This document shows, one piece after another, positions 1 to 8,166 of a stretch of 64,000 nt of DNA. The first letter of the stretch is position 1, and each line of letters opens with the position of its first letter. The DNA lies in the NCBI GenBank assembly GCA_045656145.1, contig JAZOQP010000047.1, positions 1-64,000 on the forward strand, given 5' to 3'. The notes beneath the pieces were generated by a model. The model saw only the letters and a list, made by a program, of their open reading frames with translations. It made no database searches and had not been told where the DNA came from. The position numbers and the translations under genes are program-made. The stretch comes from SIG565 sp045656145. Lineage in GTDB: Bacteria > Bacillota > Clostridia > Oscillospirales > Acutalibacteraceae.

Positions 1-1
1 G

Positions 2-142
2 CCAAAAATCCCATTCCTATAAAATTCTGCGACCTAAAATGAGTAGAATTTAGAGTGATTTTTGGTGCGAAAGAGTTCGTAAGGCTAACGCCTACGAACG
101 ATGACAAACCGAAAGGGACCGAAATTATGCCATTTTAGGCAT
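2..142. repeat. Left-edge non-coding inverted repeats
   Basis: The first 149 bases hold no gene. Bases 2-10 (CCAAAAATC) are the reverse complement of 57-65, with a second nested pair (AAATTCT/AGAATTT) inside. Bases 75-99 form a hairpin with arms GTTCGTA/TACGAAC and an inner GGC/GCC, and 127-142 form another with arms ATGCC/GGCAT. The nested arms suggest the end of a small repeat element or a structured 3' end of the transporter operon. Neither hairpin has a clear T-tract on the minus strand, so I do not call a terminator. Confidence 0.35.
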
Positions 143-149
143 GTTCGGA

Positions 150-896
150 TTATTCGAGTTTGCTTAAAAAAGCGCGGGTTTTTTCACTCTTAGGATTATC
201 AAATACCTCTTCAGGAGTTCCCATTTCTTCAATAATTCCATCCGCCATAAAGATTACCTTATCGGCAACCGAGCGAGCAAACTCCATCTCGTGTGTTACA
301 ACTATCATTGTGCTATCCTTGCTTTTAAGACCTCTTATAACCCTTAAAACCTCTCCGGTAAGTTCGGGGTCGAGCGCACTTGTTGGCTCATCGAAGCAAA
401 GAATATCAGGGCTTAATGCCAAGGCTCTTGCAATGGCTACACGTTGTTGCTGGCCACCCGATAACTGACAGGGATAGAAATCTTTTTTCTCGGTAAGGCC
501 AACCTTTTCAAGCAAGGATAATGCCTTGCTTTCTATCTTTTCCTTATCACCCTTTTTTAGAAGAGTGGGTGCTAAGGTTATATTTTCTAAAACTGTGTAT
601 TGAGGGAACAAATTAAAGTTTTGGAAAACAAGGCCAAAATGAAGCCTGTTTTCTCTTAGCTTTTCATCACTTATTTTTTCTTTTTCCGCAAATGAAAGGT
701 TTTCTCCATTCACAATAATTTCCCCAACATTATGAGTTTCCAGGAAATTAAGGCAACGAAGAAGAGTTGTTTTACCGCTTCCTGAGGAGCCAATAATGGC
801 AAGCACTTCTCCCTTTTCAAGAGAAAAGGTTATATCCTTTAAAACCTCGGTTTTTCCGAAGCTTTTTTGCAAATTTTTAACCTCTAATATAGCCAT
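150..896 (-). CDS. Polar amino acid ABC transporter ATP-binding protein
   Basis: This 248-residue protein is the ATPase of an amino acid importer of the GlnQ/HisP class and should act on the inner face of the membrane. The Walker A motif GSSGSGKTT lies near residue 37, the signature LSGGQQQRVAIARAL near 145, and Walker B with ILCFDEPTSALDPE near 165, followed by the switch histidine (VVTHEM). Length is normal for the family. It is the last gene of a three-gene operon, 4 nt after the permease. Whether the substrate is glutamine, cystine or another amino acid cannot be told. Confidence 0.93.
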   Translation of the reverse strand: MAILEVKNLQKSFGKTEVLKDITFSLEKGEVLAIIGSSGSGKTTLLRCLNFLETHNVGEIIVNGENLSFAEKEKISDEKLRENRLHFGLVFQNFNLFPQYTVLENITLAPTLLKKGDKEKIESKALSLLEKVGLTEKKDFYPCQLSGGQQQRVAIARALALSPDILCFDEPTSALDPELTGEVLRVIRGLKSKDSTMIVVTHEMEFARSVADKVIFMADGIIEEMGTPEEVFDNPKSEKTRAFLSKLE

Positions 897-900
897 AAAC

Positions 901-1629
901 TCAGCTCCTGAAATAATCTAGTTTCTTCTCAAGTTTGCCAAGCAAAATAGTGAGAACGCCAACAAAGATAAGATAAAATACGCCTGTATAGAAAAGCGGC
1001 CAAATAAGTGCCTGTGTTGCGGCAAGCTCCTTTGCCTGCTTTATAATTTCAGGTATCATAATACAGTTGGCAAGAGCTGTATCCTTAATAAGAGTGATAA
1101 TCTCATTAGACATAGGCGGAACAATTCTCTTAACAACCTGTTTTAACACTATTTTTCTGAAAACCTGACTTTTGGTAAGACCTAAAACATAACCTGCTTC
1201 ATACTGTCCGCGAGAAATACTCTCAATGCCGCCACGATAAATTTCGCTGAAATAACAAGCATAATTTATCGCAAAAGCAATAAGAACAGCGCAAAGGCCA
1301 CCGGCATTCATCATAATAAGCTGCAAAACACCACCGCTGGCAGATACATTGAAATTCTTTATAATATAGCGGTCTATCTGGCTAAATATAGGATTCCCAA
1401 AAAGAAGTCCCGGAACATAATAAATTATAAAAATTTGGAGCATAAGCGGAACACCGCGCACTATCCAAACAACAGTTTTAGCAAGCGCTTTAATCGGCGC
1501 AAATTTGCTCATAGAACAAAAGGCTATTGGGAGCCCTAGCGGTACACCGAGAATGAGCGTTACGGCAAATATAATTAGCGAAATTACAAAACCGTTTGCT
1601 AAAAACGCGGTGATTTCAAGAAATGTCAT
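901..1629 (-). CDS. Polar amino acid ABC transporter permease
   Basis: This 242-residue hydrophobic protein matches the HisM/GlnP-type permease family (BPD_transp_1 fold). It has several membrane segments and the cytoplasmic EAA-like loop EAGYVLGLTKSQVFRKIVLKQ around residues 143-163, which docks with the ATPase. It lies between the ATPase and the solute-binding protein genes. A stable hairpin separates it from the binding-protein gene upstream. A single permease gene implies that it works as a homodimer. Confidence 0.92.
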   Translation of the reverse strand: MTFLEITAFLANGFVISLIIFAVTLILGVPLGLPIAFCSMSKFAPIKALAKTVVWIVRGVPLMLQIFIIYYVPGLLFGNPIFSQIDRYIIKNFNVSASGGVLQLIMMNAGGLCAVLIAFAINYACYFSEIYRGGIESISRGQYEAGYVLGLTKSQVFRKIVLKQVVKRIVPPMSNEIITLIKDTALANCIMIPEIIKQAKELAATQALIWPLFYTGVFYLIFVGVLTILLGKLEKKLDYFRS

Positions 1630-1656
1630 AATAAAAATTCCCTTTACACAAATTCT

Positions 1657-1682
1657 GCTGACGGGGTAAAAACCCCGTCAGC
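1657..1682 (-). other. Intercistronic hairpin
   Basis: A perfect 10-bp stem (GCTGACGGGG/CCCCGTCAGC) with a 6-nt loop sits between the binding-protein and permease genes. On the minus strand it is not followed by a clean T-run. It may therefore stabilise or partly terminate the mRNA after the binding-protein gene, a usual way to make excess binding protein over permease. Confidence 0.55.
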
Positions 1683-1712
1683 TACAATAGTTTTTATTTG
1701 ATTTTGCTAAAA

Positions 1713-2519
1713 TTATTTCTGGTCTGCGAAATCTTTGATAGCAGTGTTAGCAACGCCATACTTTTCAGCAAGAGTTGCGATGGTGCCGTTTGCACCAAGC
1801 TTTTCAAGTTCTGCATTTACTTTAGCTGTAAGTTCGCTACCCTTCTTGAAGCCGATAGCATAGTATTCAACATCGCTTGAAAGCGCTTCAACAATTTTGA
1901 GGTTAGCATAGTCGCCCTTACCAACATAGCTCTTAGCAAGCTGAGCATCAAGAACTGCAAAATCAGCGGTCTTAGCGTTTATTTCGAGTAAAGCATCGGT
2001 CTGCTTGGTAGCTCCCTTAACGGTAGCGCCTTCGAACTCTTTAGCATAGGTTTCGCCGGCTGAACCCTTTTCAACGCAACCGATTTTGCCCTTTAAATCT
2101 TCTGCTTTTTCAATGCCTGCATCAGCAGCAACAACGATTACCTGACGGTTCTCCATATAGTTATATGAGAAGTCAACCTTGTCTGCTCTCTTTACGCCGT
2201 CATCATCAGCGGTGTTGCAGGTGAAGCCATTCCATACACAATCAATTACATTTGAATTTAAATCGGTGTATTTGTTATCCCAGTTGATTTCCTTGAAGGA
2301 TACTTCGTAACCTAAGTTTCCGAATACAGCCTCTGCAAGTTCGGTATCGTAACCTATGAGTTTGCCGTTCTCATCCATGTAGTTCATCGGTTCATAGATT
2401 GTGTAACCTACAACGATTGTCTCTTTTTCTTCCTTTGGAGCCTGAGCTTCCTGTCCGCAGCCTGCGAAGCAAGCCATAACCATTAATGCTGCTAAAATAA
2501 TTGCCAATAACTTTTTCAT
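1713..2519 (-). CDS. Amino acid ABC transporter substrate-binding lipoprotein
   Basis: This 268-residue protein belongs to the SBP_bac_3 family (GlnH/FliY type). The N-terminus is a lipoprotein signal with cysteine 21 in the motif CFAGCGQ, so the mature protein should be anchored outside the membrane. The family pattern GYDTELAEAVFGNLGYEVSF near residue 80 is clear. It is the first gene of the operon and is preceded by a good promoter and the ribosome site AAGGAGAAA. The ligand is not determinable; the family includes glutamine, cystine and arginine binders. Confidence 0.92.
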   Translation of the reverse strand: MKKLLAIILAALMVMACFAGCGQEAQAPKEEKETIVVGYTIYEPMNYMDENGKLIGYDTELAEAVFGNLGYEVSFKEINWDNKYTDLNSNVIDCVWNGFTCNTADDDGVKRADKVDFSYNYMENRQVIVVAADAGIEKAEDLKGKIGCVEKGSAGETYAKEFEGATVKGATKQTDALLEINAKTADFAVLDAQLAKSYVGKGDYANLKIVEALSSDVEYYAIGFKKGSELTAKVNAELEKLGANGTIATLAEKYGVANTAIKDFADQK

Positions 2520-2557
2520 TTTTAATTTCTCCTTTTTTCTTATGTAGTTTATTGGTT

Positions 2558-2574
2558 CGAGGTTTTAAACCTCG
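2558..2574 (-). promoter_or_regulatory. Perfect palindrome in the 5' leader of the amino acid ABC operon
   Basis: CGAGGTTT and AAACCTCG flank a single base, giving a 17-nt palindrome roughly 30-45 nt downstream of the likely transcription start and 39 nt before the start codon. It could be a protein operator or an RNA hairpin. Confidence 0.4.
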
Positions 2575-2611
2575 CTAGGTTTTTATTTTGTTTGCCCTAG
2601 CTGATGTTCTT

Positions 2612-2640
2612 ATTATACTTCATCAAACTAAAGTTGTAAA
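2612..2640 (-). promoter_or_regulatory. Sigma-A promoter of the amino acid ABC operon
   Basis: On the minus strand TTTACA (2640-2635) and TATAAT (2617-2612) are separated by 17 nt. This gives a leader of roughly 85 nt before the binding-protein gene. Confidence 0.75.
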
Positions 2641-2692
2641 GTGTTTTTTTGAAATTTTTTTAAGTTTGTGCAATTTGTATACACAAATACCT

Positions 2693-2720
2693 CACTTTAC
2701 CGCTTTATCTTGGTAAAGTG
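2693..2720. promoter_or_regulatory. Perfect 9-bp inverted repeat upstream of the amino acid ABC promoter
   Basis: CACTTTACC (2693-2701) and GGTAAAGTG (2712-2720) are exact inverted copies with a 10-nt spacer. They lie about 50 bp upstream of the -35 box, a usual place for an activator or repressor dimer. No regulator gene is adjacent. Confidence 0.4.
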
Positions 2721-2735
2721 CACAATAAAAAGACA

Positions 2736-2760
2736 CCCGCAGTAGAAACTGCGGGGTTTT
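2736..2760 (-). terminator. lepA terminator
   Basis: A GC-rich 8-bp stem (CCCGCAGT/ACTGCGGG, loop AGAA) lies just past the lepA stop codon. On the minus strand it is followed by GTCTTTTTA. Confidence 0.8.
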
Positions 2761-2761
2761 T

Positions 2762-4567
2762 CTATTCGTCAAGCTTTAAAACTGCCATAAATGCCTCTTG
2801 CGGTATTTCAACCGAGCCTAGCTTTCTCATTCGCTTTTTACCCTCTTTTTGCTTTTCAAGAAGCTTTTTCTTTCGGGTAATATCGCCGCCATAACATTTA
2901 GCAAGAACATCTTTCCTCATCGCCTTAACGGTTTCCCTCGCAATTACCTTGCCGCCCACCGCTACCTGAACGGGAACCTCAAAAAGTTGTCTCGGGATAT
3001 AATCCTTTAATTTTTCGGCAATTCTGCGAGCGCGGGAATAAGAATTATCCGAGAAAACAATAAAGGATAGCGCATCAACAACATCGCCCGCAATAATAAC
3101 ATCAAGTTTAATAAGGTTAGACTTCTGATAATCTTTCATTTCATAATCATAAGAAGCGTAACCCTTAGTGCGAGATTTGAGAGCATCAAAAAAGTCGTAA
3201 ATTATTTCTGCCACAGGCATTATATAATGTATATCAACTCGGTCGCCCATATATTTCATATCGGTATATGTGCCTCTTCGCTCTTCGCAAAGCTGCATAA
3301 TAGCGCCGACATAATCACTCGGACTATATATATGAACATCGGCTACCGGCTCATAAGCCGCCGAAATGGTGGCAGGGTCGGGATAATTGGTTGGGTTATC
3401 AACCTCAACAGTTTCTCCACTTGTAAGCTCAAACTTATAAATAACGCTCGGAGCCGTGGTTATAATATCGAGATTATATTCCCTTTCAAGCCTTTCCTCG
3501 ATAATCTCCATATGGAGCAAACCTAAAAAGCCGCAACGGAAACCAAAGCCGAGCGCCTTAGAGGTTTCGGCTTCATAAAGAAGGGAAGCATCGTTTAGCT
3601 GAAGTTTTTCAAGCGCTTCGCGAAGATCTTGATACTGAGCGCCATCTGCAGGATAAATTCCGCAGAAAACAACAGGGTTTACTTTTCTATAACCCTCAAG
3701 CGCATTATCGGCAGGGTTATCTGCTAAGGTTATGGTATCGCCAACGCGTGCCTCACTCACTGTTTTAATAGATGCGGCAAGATATCCTACCTCGCCCGCC
3801 TCCAAACAATCGCAGGGCTCTAGGTGGGTTGCCTTTTTTCTGCCAATCTCAACAATATCGAATTCGGCGCCTGTTGCCATCATTTTAATTCTATCGGTAT
3901 TTTTAATTCTGCCGCTAACAACCCTGAAATAAACAATAACGCCCTTGTAAGCATCATAATAAGAGTCGAAAACCAAGGCCGAGAGTTTATCCTCTCTATC
4001 GCAAACGGGGGCAGGAATTTCGGTTACTATCTTTTCAAGAACTTCCTCAATATTAATTCCCGTTTTTGCCGAAATCATAGGCGCGTTATCGGCAGGTATG
4101 CCAATAATATCCTCAATTTCCTGCTTTATTCTCTCAGGCTCGGCAGAGGGCAAATCTATTTTATTGATAACAGGTAAAAGTTCAAGGCCATGGTCAACCG
4201 CTAAATAGGTATTAGCAAGTGTCTGCGCCTCAATGCCTTGGGAAGCATCAACCACAAGCACCGCGCCCTCGCACGCCGCTAGAGAACGCGAAACCTCATA
4301 GTTAAAGCCAACATGTCCCGGAGTATCAATTAAATTAAGCTCATATTCTTTCCCATCCGCCGCTGTATAATATAATGTAACGGCATGAGATTTAATGGTA
4401 ATTCCTCTTTCTCTTTCAAGCTCCATGCTATCGAGAATTTGCTCCTCCATTTCCCTTTCGGAAACCGAGCTTGTTTTCTCAAGCAATCTATCAGCTAGAG
4501 TAGATTTACCATGGTCAATATGAGCAATAATGCAAAAATTTCTTATGTTTTCAAGTGGAAATGACAC
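2762..4567 (-). CDS. lepA: Elongation factor 4 (LepA)
   Basis: This 601-residue translational GTPase has the usual LepA length. The G1 motif AHIDHGKST is near residue 15, G3 DTPGHVGF near 80, and G4 NKIDLP near 135. The C-terminal LepA-specific part contains the conserved region ending in KKKLLEKQKEGKKRMRKLG. The family acts on ribosomes, with proposed roles in back-translocation or assembly. The start is GTG at 4567, supported by GGAG eight bases upstream. It has its own promoter and terminator and so appears monocistronic. Confidence 0.97.
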   Translation of the reverse strand: MSFPLENIRNFCIIAHIDHGKSTLADRLLEKTSSVSEREMEEQILDSMELERERGITIKSHAVTLYYTAADGKEYELNLIDTPGHVGFNYEVSRSLAACEGAVLVVDASQGIEAQTLANTYLAVDHGLELLPVINKIDLPSAEPERIKQEIEDIIGIPADNAPMISAKTGINIEEVLEKIVTEIPAPVCDREDKLSALVFDSYYDAYKGVIVYFRVVSGRIKNTDRIKMMATGAEFDIVEIGRKKATHLEPCDCLEAGEVGYLAASIKTVSEARVGDTITLADNPADNALEGYRKVNPVVFCGIYPADGAQYQDLREALEKLQLNDASLLYEAETSKALGFGFRCGFLGLLHMEIIEERLEREYNLDIITTAPSVIYKFELTSGETVEVDNPTNYPDPATISAAYEPVADVHIYSPSDYVGAIMQLCEERRGTYTDMKYMGDRVDIHYIMPVAEIIYDFFDALKSRTKGYASYDYEMKDYQKSNLIKLDVIIAGDVVDALSFIVFSDNSYSRARRIAEKLKDYIPRQLFEVPVQVAVGGKVIARETVKAMRKDVLAKCYGGDITRKKKLLEKQKEGKKRMRKLGSVEIPQEAFMAVLKLDE

Positions 4568-4598
4568 TTTGGTTACTCCTTATATATATAATAATAGT

Positions 4599-4627
4599 AT
4601 TTTATCACAAAAACCGCATTTTGACAA
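4599..4627 (-). promoter_or_regulatory. Promoter of lepA
   Basis: TTGTCA (4627-4622) and TAAAAT (4604-4599) on the minus strand have a 17-nt spacer. The region is shared with the plus-strand promoter of the neighbouring glycosyltransferase gene. Confidence 0.65.
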
Positions 4628-4633
4628 CTGTTA

Positions 4634-4662
4634 TTACTGACTATTGAAAAAAAGGGTATAAT
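4634..4662 (+). promoter_or_regulatory. Probable promoter of the glycosyltransferase operon
   Basis: A consensus TATAAT box is at 4657-4662. The best -35 at 17 nt spacing is the weak TTACTG (4634-4639). The -10 is convincing, the -35 is not. Confidence 0.5.
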
Positions 4663-4698
4663 ATGGTAAAATAACAAAAGTTATTGGGGGTTATATTT

Positions 4699-5469
4699 AT
4701 GCAAGATAAAAGACTCATCACCGCCTCTATCGTTACCTATAACGATACAGAAAAGGCGATAAATGCAATTCGTTCCCTTAAAGAGAACACAAAAAAGAGC
4801 GATATTCAAATATTTATTTTTGATAACAGCACAAAAAATGTTGATTTAAAAATCACAACCGAAGCCGATAGTTATGTTAAAACAAATGAAAATTTAGGCT
4901 TTGGCGGCGCTCATAATTTAATGTTTAATTACCCTATGGGCGAATATCACGCCGTTATTAATCCCGATATAACCATTTCTTCCGATACTTTATCCCATCT
5001 TGCCGATATTCTCCAGAAAAACCCCGATATTGCTATGATAACCCCTAAAATTTTGAATAGCGATGGGACCGAGCAAAAACTTCCAAAGCGAAACCCCACT
5101 TTTAAATATATGTTTTTAGGAAGACTCGCCCCGCTTGGAAAAATCTTCAAAAATATCCGCGATGACTACACAAGAGCCAATGAAACCTTTAAAGAAATAA
5201 CCGATATTGATTTTTGCACAGGTTGTTTCTTCCTTATAAGAAGCGATATATTTAAAAATATCGGCGGATTTGATAAGAGATATTTTATGTATTTAGAAGA
5301 TGCCGACCTAACAAGAGAGGTTAAAAAATACGGAAGAGTAGTTTTTTGCCCCGAGGTTTCGGTTACTCATGAATGGGAGCGCGGAAGCGCAAAAAGTCTA
5401 AAACTCCTTTTCATTCATCTTTCTTCATTCTTTAAATACCGAGGTAAATGGAAAAATGAATTGCGATAA
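4699..5469 (+). CDS. Family 2 glycosyltransferase
   Basis: This protein resembles rhamnosyltransferase-type GT2 enzymes that add sugars to cell-surface polymers from nucleotide sugars in the cytoplasm. The fold begins with ITASIVTYND, followed by NLGFGGAHN and the metal-binding VINPDIT (a DxD equivalent). GGFDKRYFMYLEDADLTRE is the usual acceptor-side motif near residue 200. I start at the ATG at 4699 because GGGGG lies eight bases upstream; an upstream in-frame TTG at 4684 is less likely. The next small gene starts inside its 3' end. Confidence 0.88.
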   Translation: MQDKRLITASIVTYNDTEKAINAIRSLKENTKKSDIQIFIFDNSTKNVDLKITTEADSYVKTNENLGFGGAHNLMFNYPMGEYHAVINPDITISSDTLSHLADILQKNPDIAMITPKILNSDGTEQKLPKRNPTFKYMFLGRLAPLGKIFKNIRDDYTRANETFKEITDIDFCTGCFFLIRSDIFKNIGGFDKRYFMYLEDADLTREVKKYGRVVFCPEVSVTHEWERGSAKSLKLLFIHLSSFFKYRGKWKNELR

Positions 5470-5626
5470 CTGTGTTTACTTTTGCTTCGACGAAGAAACC
5501 GAGGAATATGTTTGCACCGCAAGCCTTGATGAAGATGAATATGCCTCTTTTATCACTTCGGGGTATAGCAAGTGCCCCTCTTTCAGACTCGATGATGAAT
5601 ATTCAATTGTGAGGAAGCAAAATTAA
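5456..5626 (+). CDS. 56-residue cysteine-containing protein (DUF6472-like)
   Basis: This short reading frame starts at ATG 5456, overlaps the end of the glycosyltransferase by 14 nt, and shares its stop with the start of the exporter gene (TAATG). The product is acidic with a CDNC pair at the N-terminus, further cysteines at 10, 20 and 40, and the ending DDEYSIVRKQN. This resembles a family of tiny Clostridia proteins with paired cysteines that I recall as DUF6472; the number is from memory. The tight coupling on both sides argues that it is translated. A metal-binding role is only a guess. Confidence 0.7.
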   Translation: MNCDNCVYFCFDEETEEYVCTASLDEDEYASFITSGYSKCPSFRLDDEYSIVRKQN

Positions 5627-6519
5627 TGAATAAAAATAAAGGTCTTTTAGGCTCCTTTGCCGCGCTTTTTGCCAACGTTATTTTTGGCTTTAGCTTTCTT
5701 TTTTCAAAATTAGCGCTAAATGTAGCGCATCCGCTGATAATTTTAGCGGTAAGATTTATTATTGCTTTTTTAATTCTTAATCTTTTGTGGGCGTTAAGGC
5801 TTATAAAAATAGATTTTAAAGGCAAGCCTATAGGAAAACTTTGCCTTATGGCTTTAGCGCAACCGCTTTTATACTTTATCTTTGAGCTTTATGGAATAAA
5901 CAGCACTTCAAGCGCTATCTCGGGCGTTATAATTTCACTTGTTCCCATAGCGGTAATTTTGCTTTCGGGGATTTTTCTTAAAGAAAAAGCAACCGTTATT
6001 CAAATTGTTTGCTCGGTTATATCCCTTATTTGTGTTGGAACAATAAGCATCCTTTCAAATAACGGAACTAAAAGCTCGGCATTGGGAATAATTTTACTTA
6101 TCGGCGCGGTTATCTGCGCCGCGGTTTTCAATATTTTAAGCCGTTCATTATCGGGCTCATTCTCCCCAATTGAGAGAACCTATATGATGTTTTTAATCGG
6201 CTCGGTTGGATTTATGCTAATATCGGCAATATCACTCGGCTCTTCTTTTTCGGGAGAATTCGTTTCTGCTGTTTCAAATTCGCAGTTTTGGTTAGCTATT
6301 TGTTATTTATCCATTCTTTCAAGCATAGGTGCATTTTTACTTTACAACTACGCAACAAGTAATATTTCAACACTACGCGCCGCATCATTCTCAAATATAA
6401 TAACCGTTGTATCGGTAATAGCGGGAATGGTTTTCCTAAAAGAAGTTTTAAATGTTACCGAAATTATATGTTGCGTATTTATAACATTAAGTGTATTCTT
6501 AGTTAATTATAAAAATTAA
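5626..6519 (+). CDS. EamA/DMT-family transporter
   Basis: This 297-residue protein has about ten predicted hydrophobic segments arranged as two EamA repeats, the standard drug/metabolite transporter layout. The first half starts with ANVIFGFSFLFSKLAL. The second repeat begins near residue 150 (ALGIILLIGAVICAAVFNIL). It should be an inner-membrane exporter of a metabolite that cannot be named from sequence. Its start codon overlaps the stop of the small cysteine protein, and a strong terminator follows. Confidence 0.85.
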   Translation: MNKNKGLLGSFAALFANVIFGFSFLFSKLALNVAHPLIILAVRFIIAFLILNLLWALRLIKIDFKGKPIGKLCLMALAQPLLYFIFELYGINSTSSAISGVIISLVPIAVILLSGIFLKEKATVIQIVCSVISLICVGTISILSNNGTKSSALGIILLIGAVICAAVFNILSRSLSGSFSPIERTYMMFLIGSVGFMLISAISLGSSFSGEFVSAVSNSQFWLAICYLSILSSIGAFLLYNYATSNISTLRAASFSNIITVVSVIAGMVFLKEVLNVTEIICCVFITLSVFLVNYKN

Positions 6520-6535
6520 ATAATTAATCTTTTTT

Positions 6536-6565
6536 GCCACGGCTTATGCCGTGGCTTTTTTGTTC
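6536..6565 (+). terminator. Terminator after the EamA gene
   Basis: The stem GCCACGGC/GCCGTGGC with a TTAT loop is followed by a T-run. It separates this operon from spoIIIA. Confidence 0.85.
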
Positions 6566-6591
6566 TAATTGTTAGTTTGTCCGCATACTCT
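6564..6591 (+). promoter_or_regulatory. Candidate sigma-E promoter of spoIIIA
   Basis: TCTAATT (6564-6570) and CATACTCT (6584-6591) resemble the Bacillus/Clostridium sigma-E boxes KMATATT and CATACAHT with a 13-nt spacer. No sigma-A promoter is visible here. The spoIIIA operon is known to be sigma-E dependent in B. subtilis. Confidence 0.45.
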
Positions 6592-6609
6592 TTTTGTGGA
6601 GATGATAAA

Positions 6610-7518
6610 ATGCAGGATTCCTTTTTTAGCGCTCTTTGTTTAATAGAGGAAAGCGTTGCCGAAGCCTTAAAGAAATTACCCGATAGTATCAAAATAAATG
6701 TTCAGGAAATTCGGCTGCGCGCTAATAGACCTTTAAGCCTTAATGTTGGCGGAAAGATTTTGTTTGTTAATAATGGCGGTGTTTCGGAAAATTACCATGG
6801 AGCTTTACATATAACCTCCTTACATCTTAAAGAAACCCTTAAAAAACTAACCAAAGGCTCGCTTTATTCCCATGAAAAAGAAATTTTAAATGGCTTTATT
6901 TCCATGCCTATGGGCAACCGCGCGGGGATAAGCGGAACTATAAGAGAAGGCAGATTCTCATTTGTTTCCTCAATTAATATCCGCATTTCCCACGAATGCA
7001 TTGGGGTAGCGAATAGCCAAATTCAAGGTTATTCCGGTGGCTCTATTCTTATTTGCGGACCACCTGCCAGCGGCAAAACCACCTTTCTGCGCGACCTTGT
7101 TCGAGGAATAAGTAACGGAGAAAGCGGAAAATATTATAAAATTTCCCTTATTGATTCAAGGGGAGAGCTTGCCTCTTCCTTTTCGGGAGTTCCCTCTTGC
7201 GATATAGGAATTAACACCGATGTTTTCTCAGGTGTTTCAAAGCACACAGGCATTGAGGCGGCGCTTCGCAGTATGTCCCCTGAAATTATCGCATTTGATG
7301 AAATAGGAAATGCTGATGATTTAAAGGCTGTTCAAAGCGCACTTCATTCGGGTGTTTACATATTCACAACCGTGCATTTAAATTCCGCTAAAGAATTAGA
7401 AAGCCGCGAAATTATCGCCAATCTTTTAAAAAGAAAGGCCTTCGAGCAAATCATTTTCTTGAGAAACCCTTTTGAAAAACCAATTATTATAGGAGGAGAA
7501 AATTATGCTTTTAATTAA
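6610..7518 (+). CDS. spoIIIAA: Stage III sporulation protein AA (ATPase)
   Basis: SpoIIIAA is the secretion-type ATPase of the mother-cell to forespore channel built during engulfment. Of 302 residues, the Walker A motif CGPPASGKTTFLRDLVRG lies near residue 155, and IIAFDEIGN near 230 is the Walker B region. I choose ATG 6610 because GGAG precedes it by eight bases; an in-frame TTG at 6577 falls inside the probable promoter. The end overlaps spoIIIAB by 14 nt, in the standard spoIIIA gene order. Confidence 0.95.
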   Translation: MQDSFFSALCLIEESVAEALKKLPDSIKINVQEIRLRANRPLSLNVGGKILFVNNGGVSENYHGALHITSLHLKETLKKLTKGSLYSHEKEILNGFISMPMGNRAGISGTIREGRFSFVSSINIRISHECIGVANSQIQGYSGGSILICGPPASGKTTFLRDLVRGISNGESGKYYKISLIDSRGELASSFSGVPSCDIGINTDVFSGVSKHTGIEAALRSMSPEIIAFDEIGNADDLKAVQSALHSGVYIFTTVHLNSAKELESREIIANLLKRKAFEQIIFLRNPFEKPIIIGGENYAFN

Positions 7519-7963
7519 ACTTATTGGCGCTGTCTTTTTAAGCGTTACGGGTTTTTTATCAGGCAAAGAAGCGGTTGATAAACTTAAAAAAAGAAGCGAT
7601 ACTCTCTCCTGGCATTATAAGGCTATTGGAAAAATTGGAACCTATATAGGCGGCACCGCAAAGGAACTTGAAGACATTATTAAAAGTATTTCGGGGTATG
7701 GCTCATTCCTAACTCTCTCTTCCCCTTTTTCTATAAATGTTAATACCGAATCTCTAAAGCCCTCGGATGTAAACCTTTTAAGCGAGTTTTTCGGTTCTCT
7801 CGGAGAGGGAGAAATAGAAGCCGAGGTTGCCCGCTGCAAAATGTATTCCAATTTAATAAAGGAGCTTTATGAATCGGCAAACAGGGAATATCTAGATAAA
7901 TCTAAGCTTTATAAAATGTTGGGGCTTTTTGCAGGACTCACATTGTCTATTATTATAATGTAG
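7505..7963 (+). CDS. spoIIIAB: Stage III sporulation protein AB
   Basis: This 152-residue protein matches SpoIIIAB in length, order and fold: an N-terminal membrane segment, a helical cytoplasmic-type domain resembling type II secretion GspF, and a C-terminal membrane segment (LGLFAGLTLSIIIM). It is required for assembly of the SpoIIIA channel. AGGAGGAG precedes the ATG within the end of spoIIIAA, so the two are translationally coupled. Confidence 0.93.
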   Translation: MLLIKLIGAVFLSVTGFLSGKEAVDKLKKRSDTLSWHYKAIGKIGTYIGGTAKELEDIIKSISGYGSFLTLSSPFSINVNTESLKPSDVNLLSEFFGSLGEGEIEAEVARCKMYSNLIKELYESANREYLDKSKLYKMLGLFAGLTLSIIIM

Positions 7964-7971
7964 GTGTAAAT

Positions 7972-8166
7972 ATGGATGTTGATTTTATTTTCAAGGTTGC
8001 CGCTATCGGCATTATTGTAACGGTGCTAAATCTTGTGCTTGTGCGCTCGGGCAGAGAGGAACAGGCACTTTTAACCACCCTTGCGGGACTCGTTGTGGTG
8101 CTTTTAATGGTGGTTAATGTTATTTCGGAGCTTTTCACAACTGTTAAGGGACTATTCGGACTTTAA
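7972..8166 (+). CDS. spoIIIAC: Stage III sporulation protein AC
   Basis: At 64 residues with two hydrophobic segments, this is the usual small SpoIIIAC membrane protein. The family pattern IGIIVTVLNLVLVRSGREEQA is present near residues 12-32. It is placed between AB and AD, and its stop codon overlaps the start of spoIIIAD (TAATG). Confidence 0.93.
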   Translation: MDVDFIFKVAAIGIIVTVLNLVLVRSGREEQALLTTLAGLVVVLLMVVNVISELFTTVKGLFGL

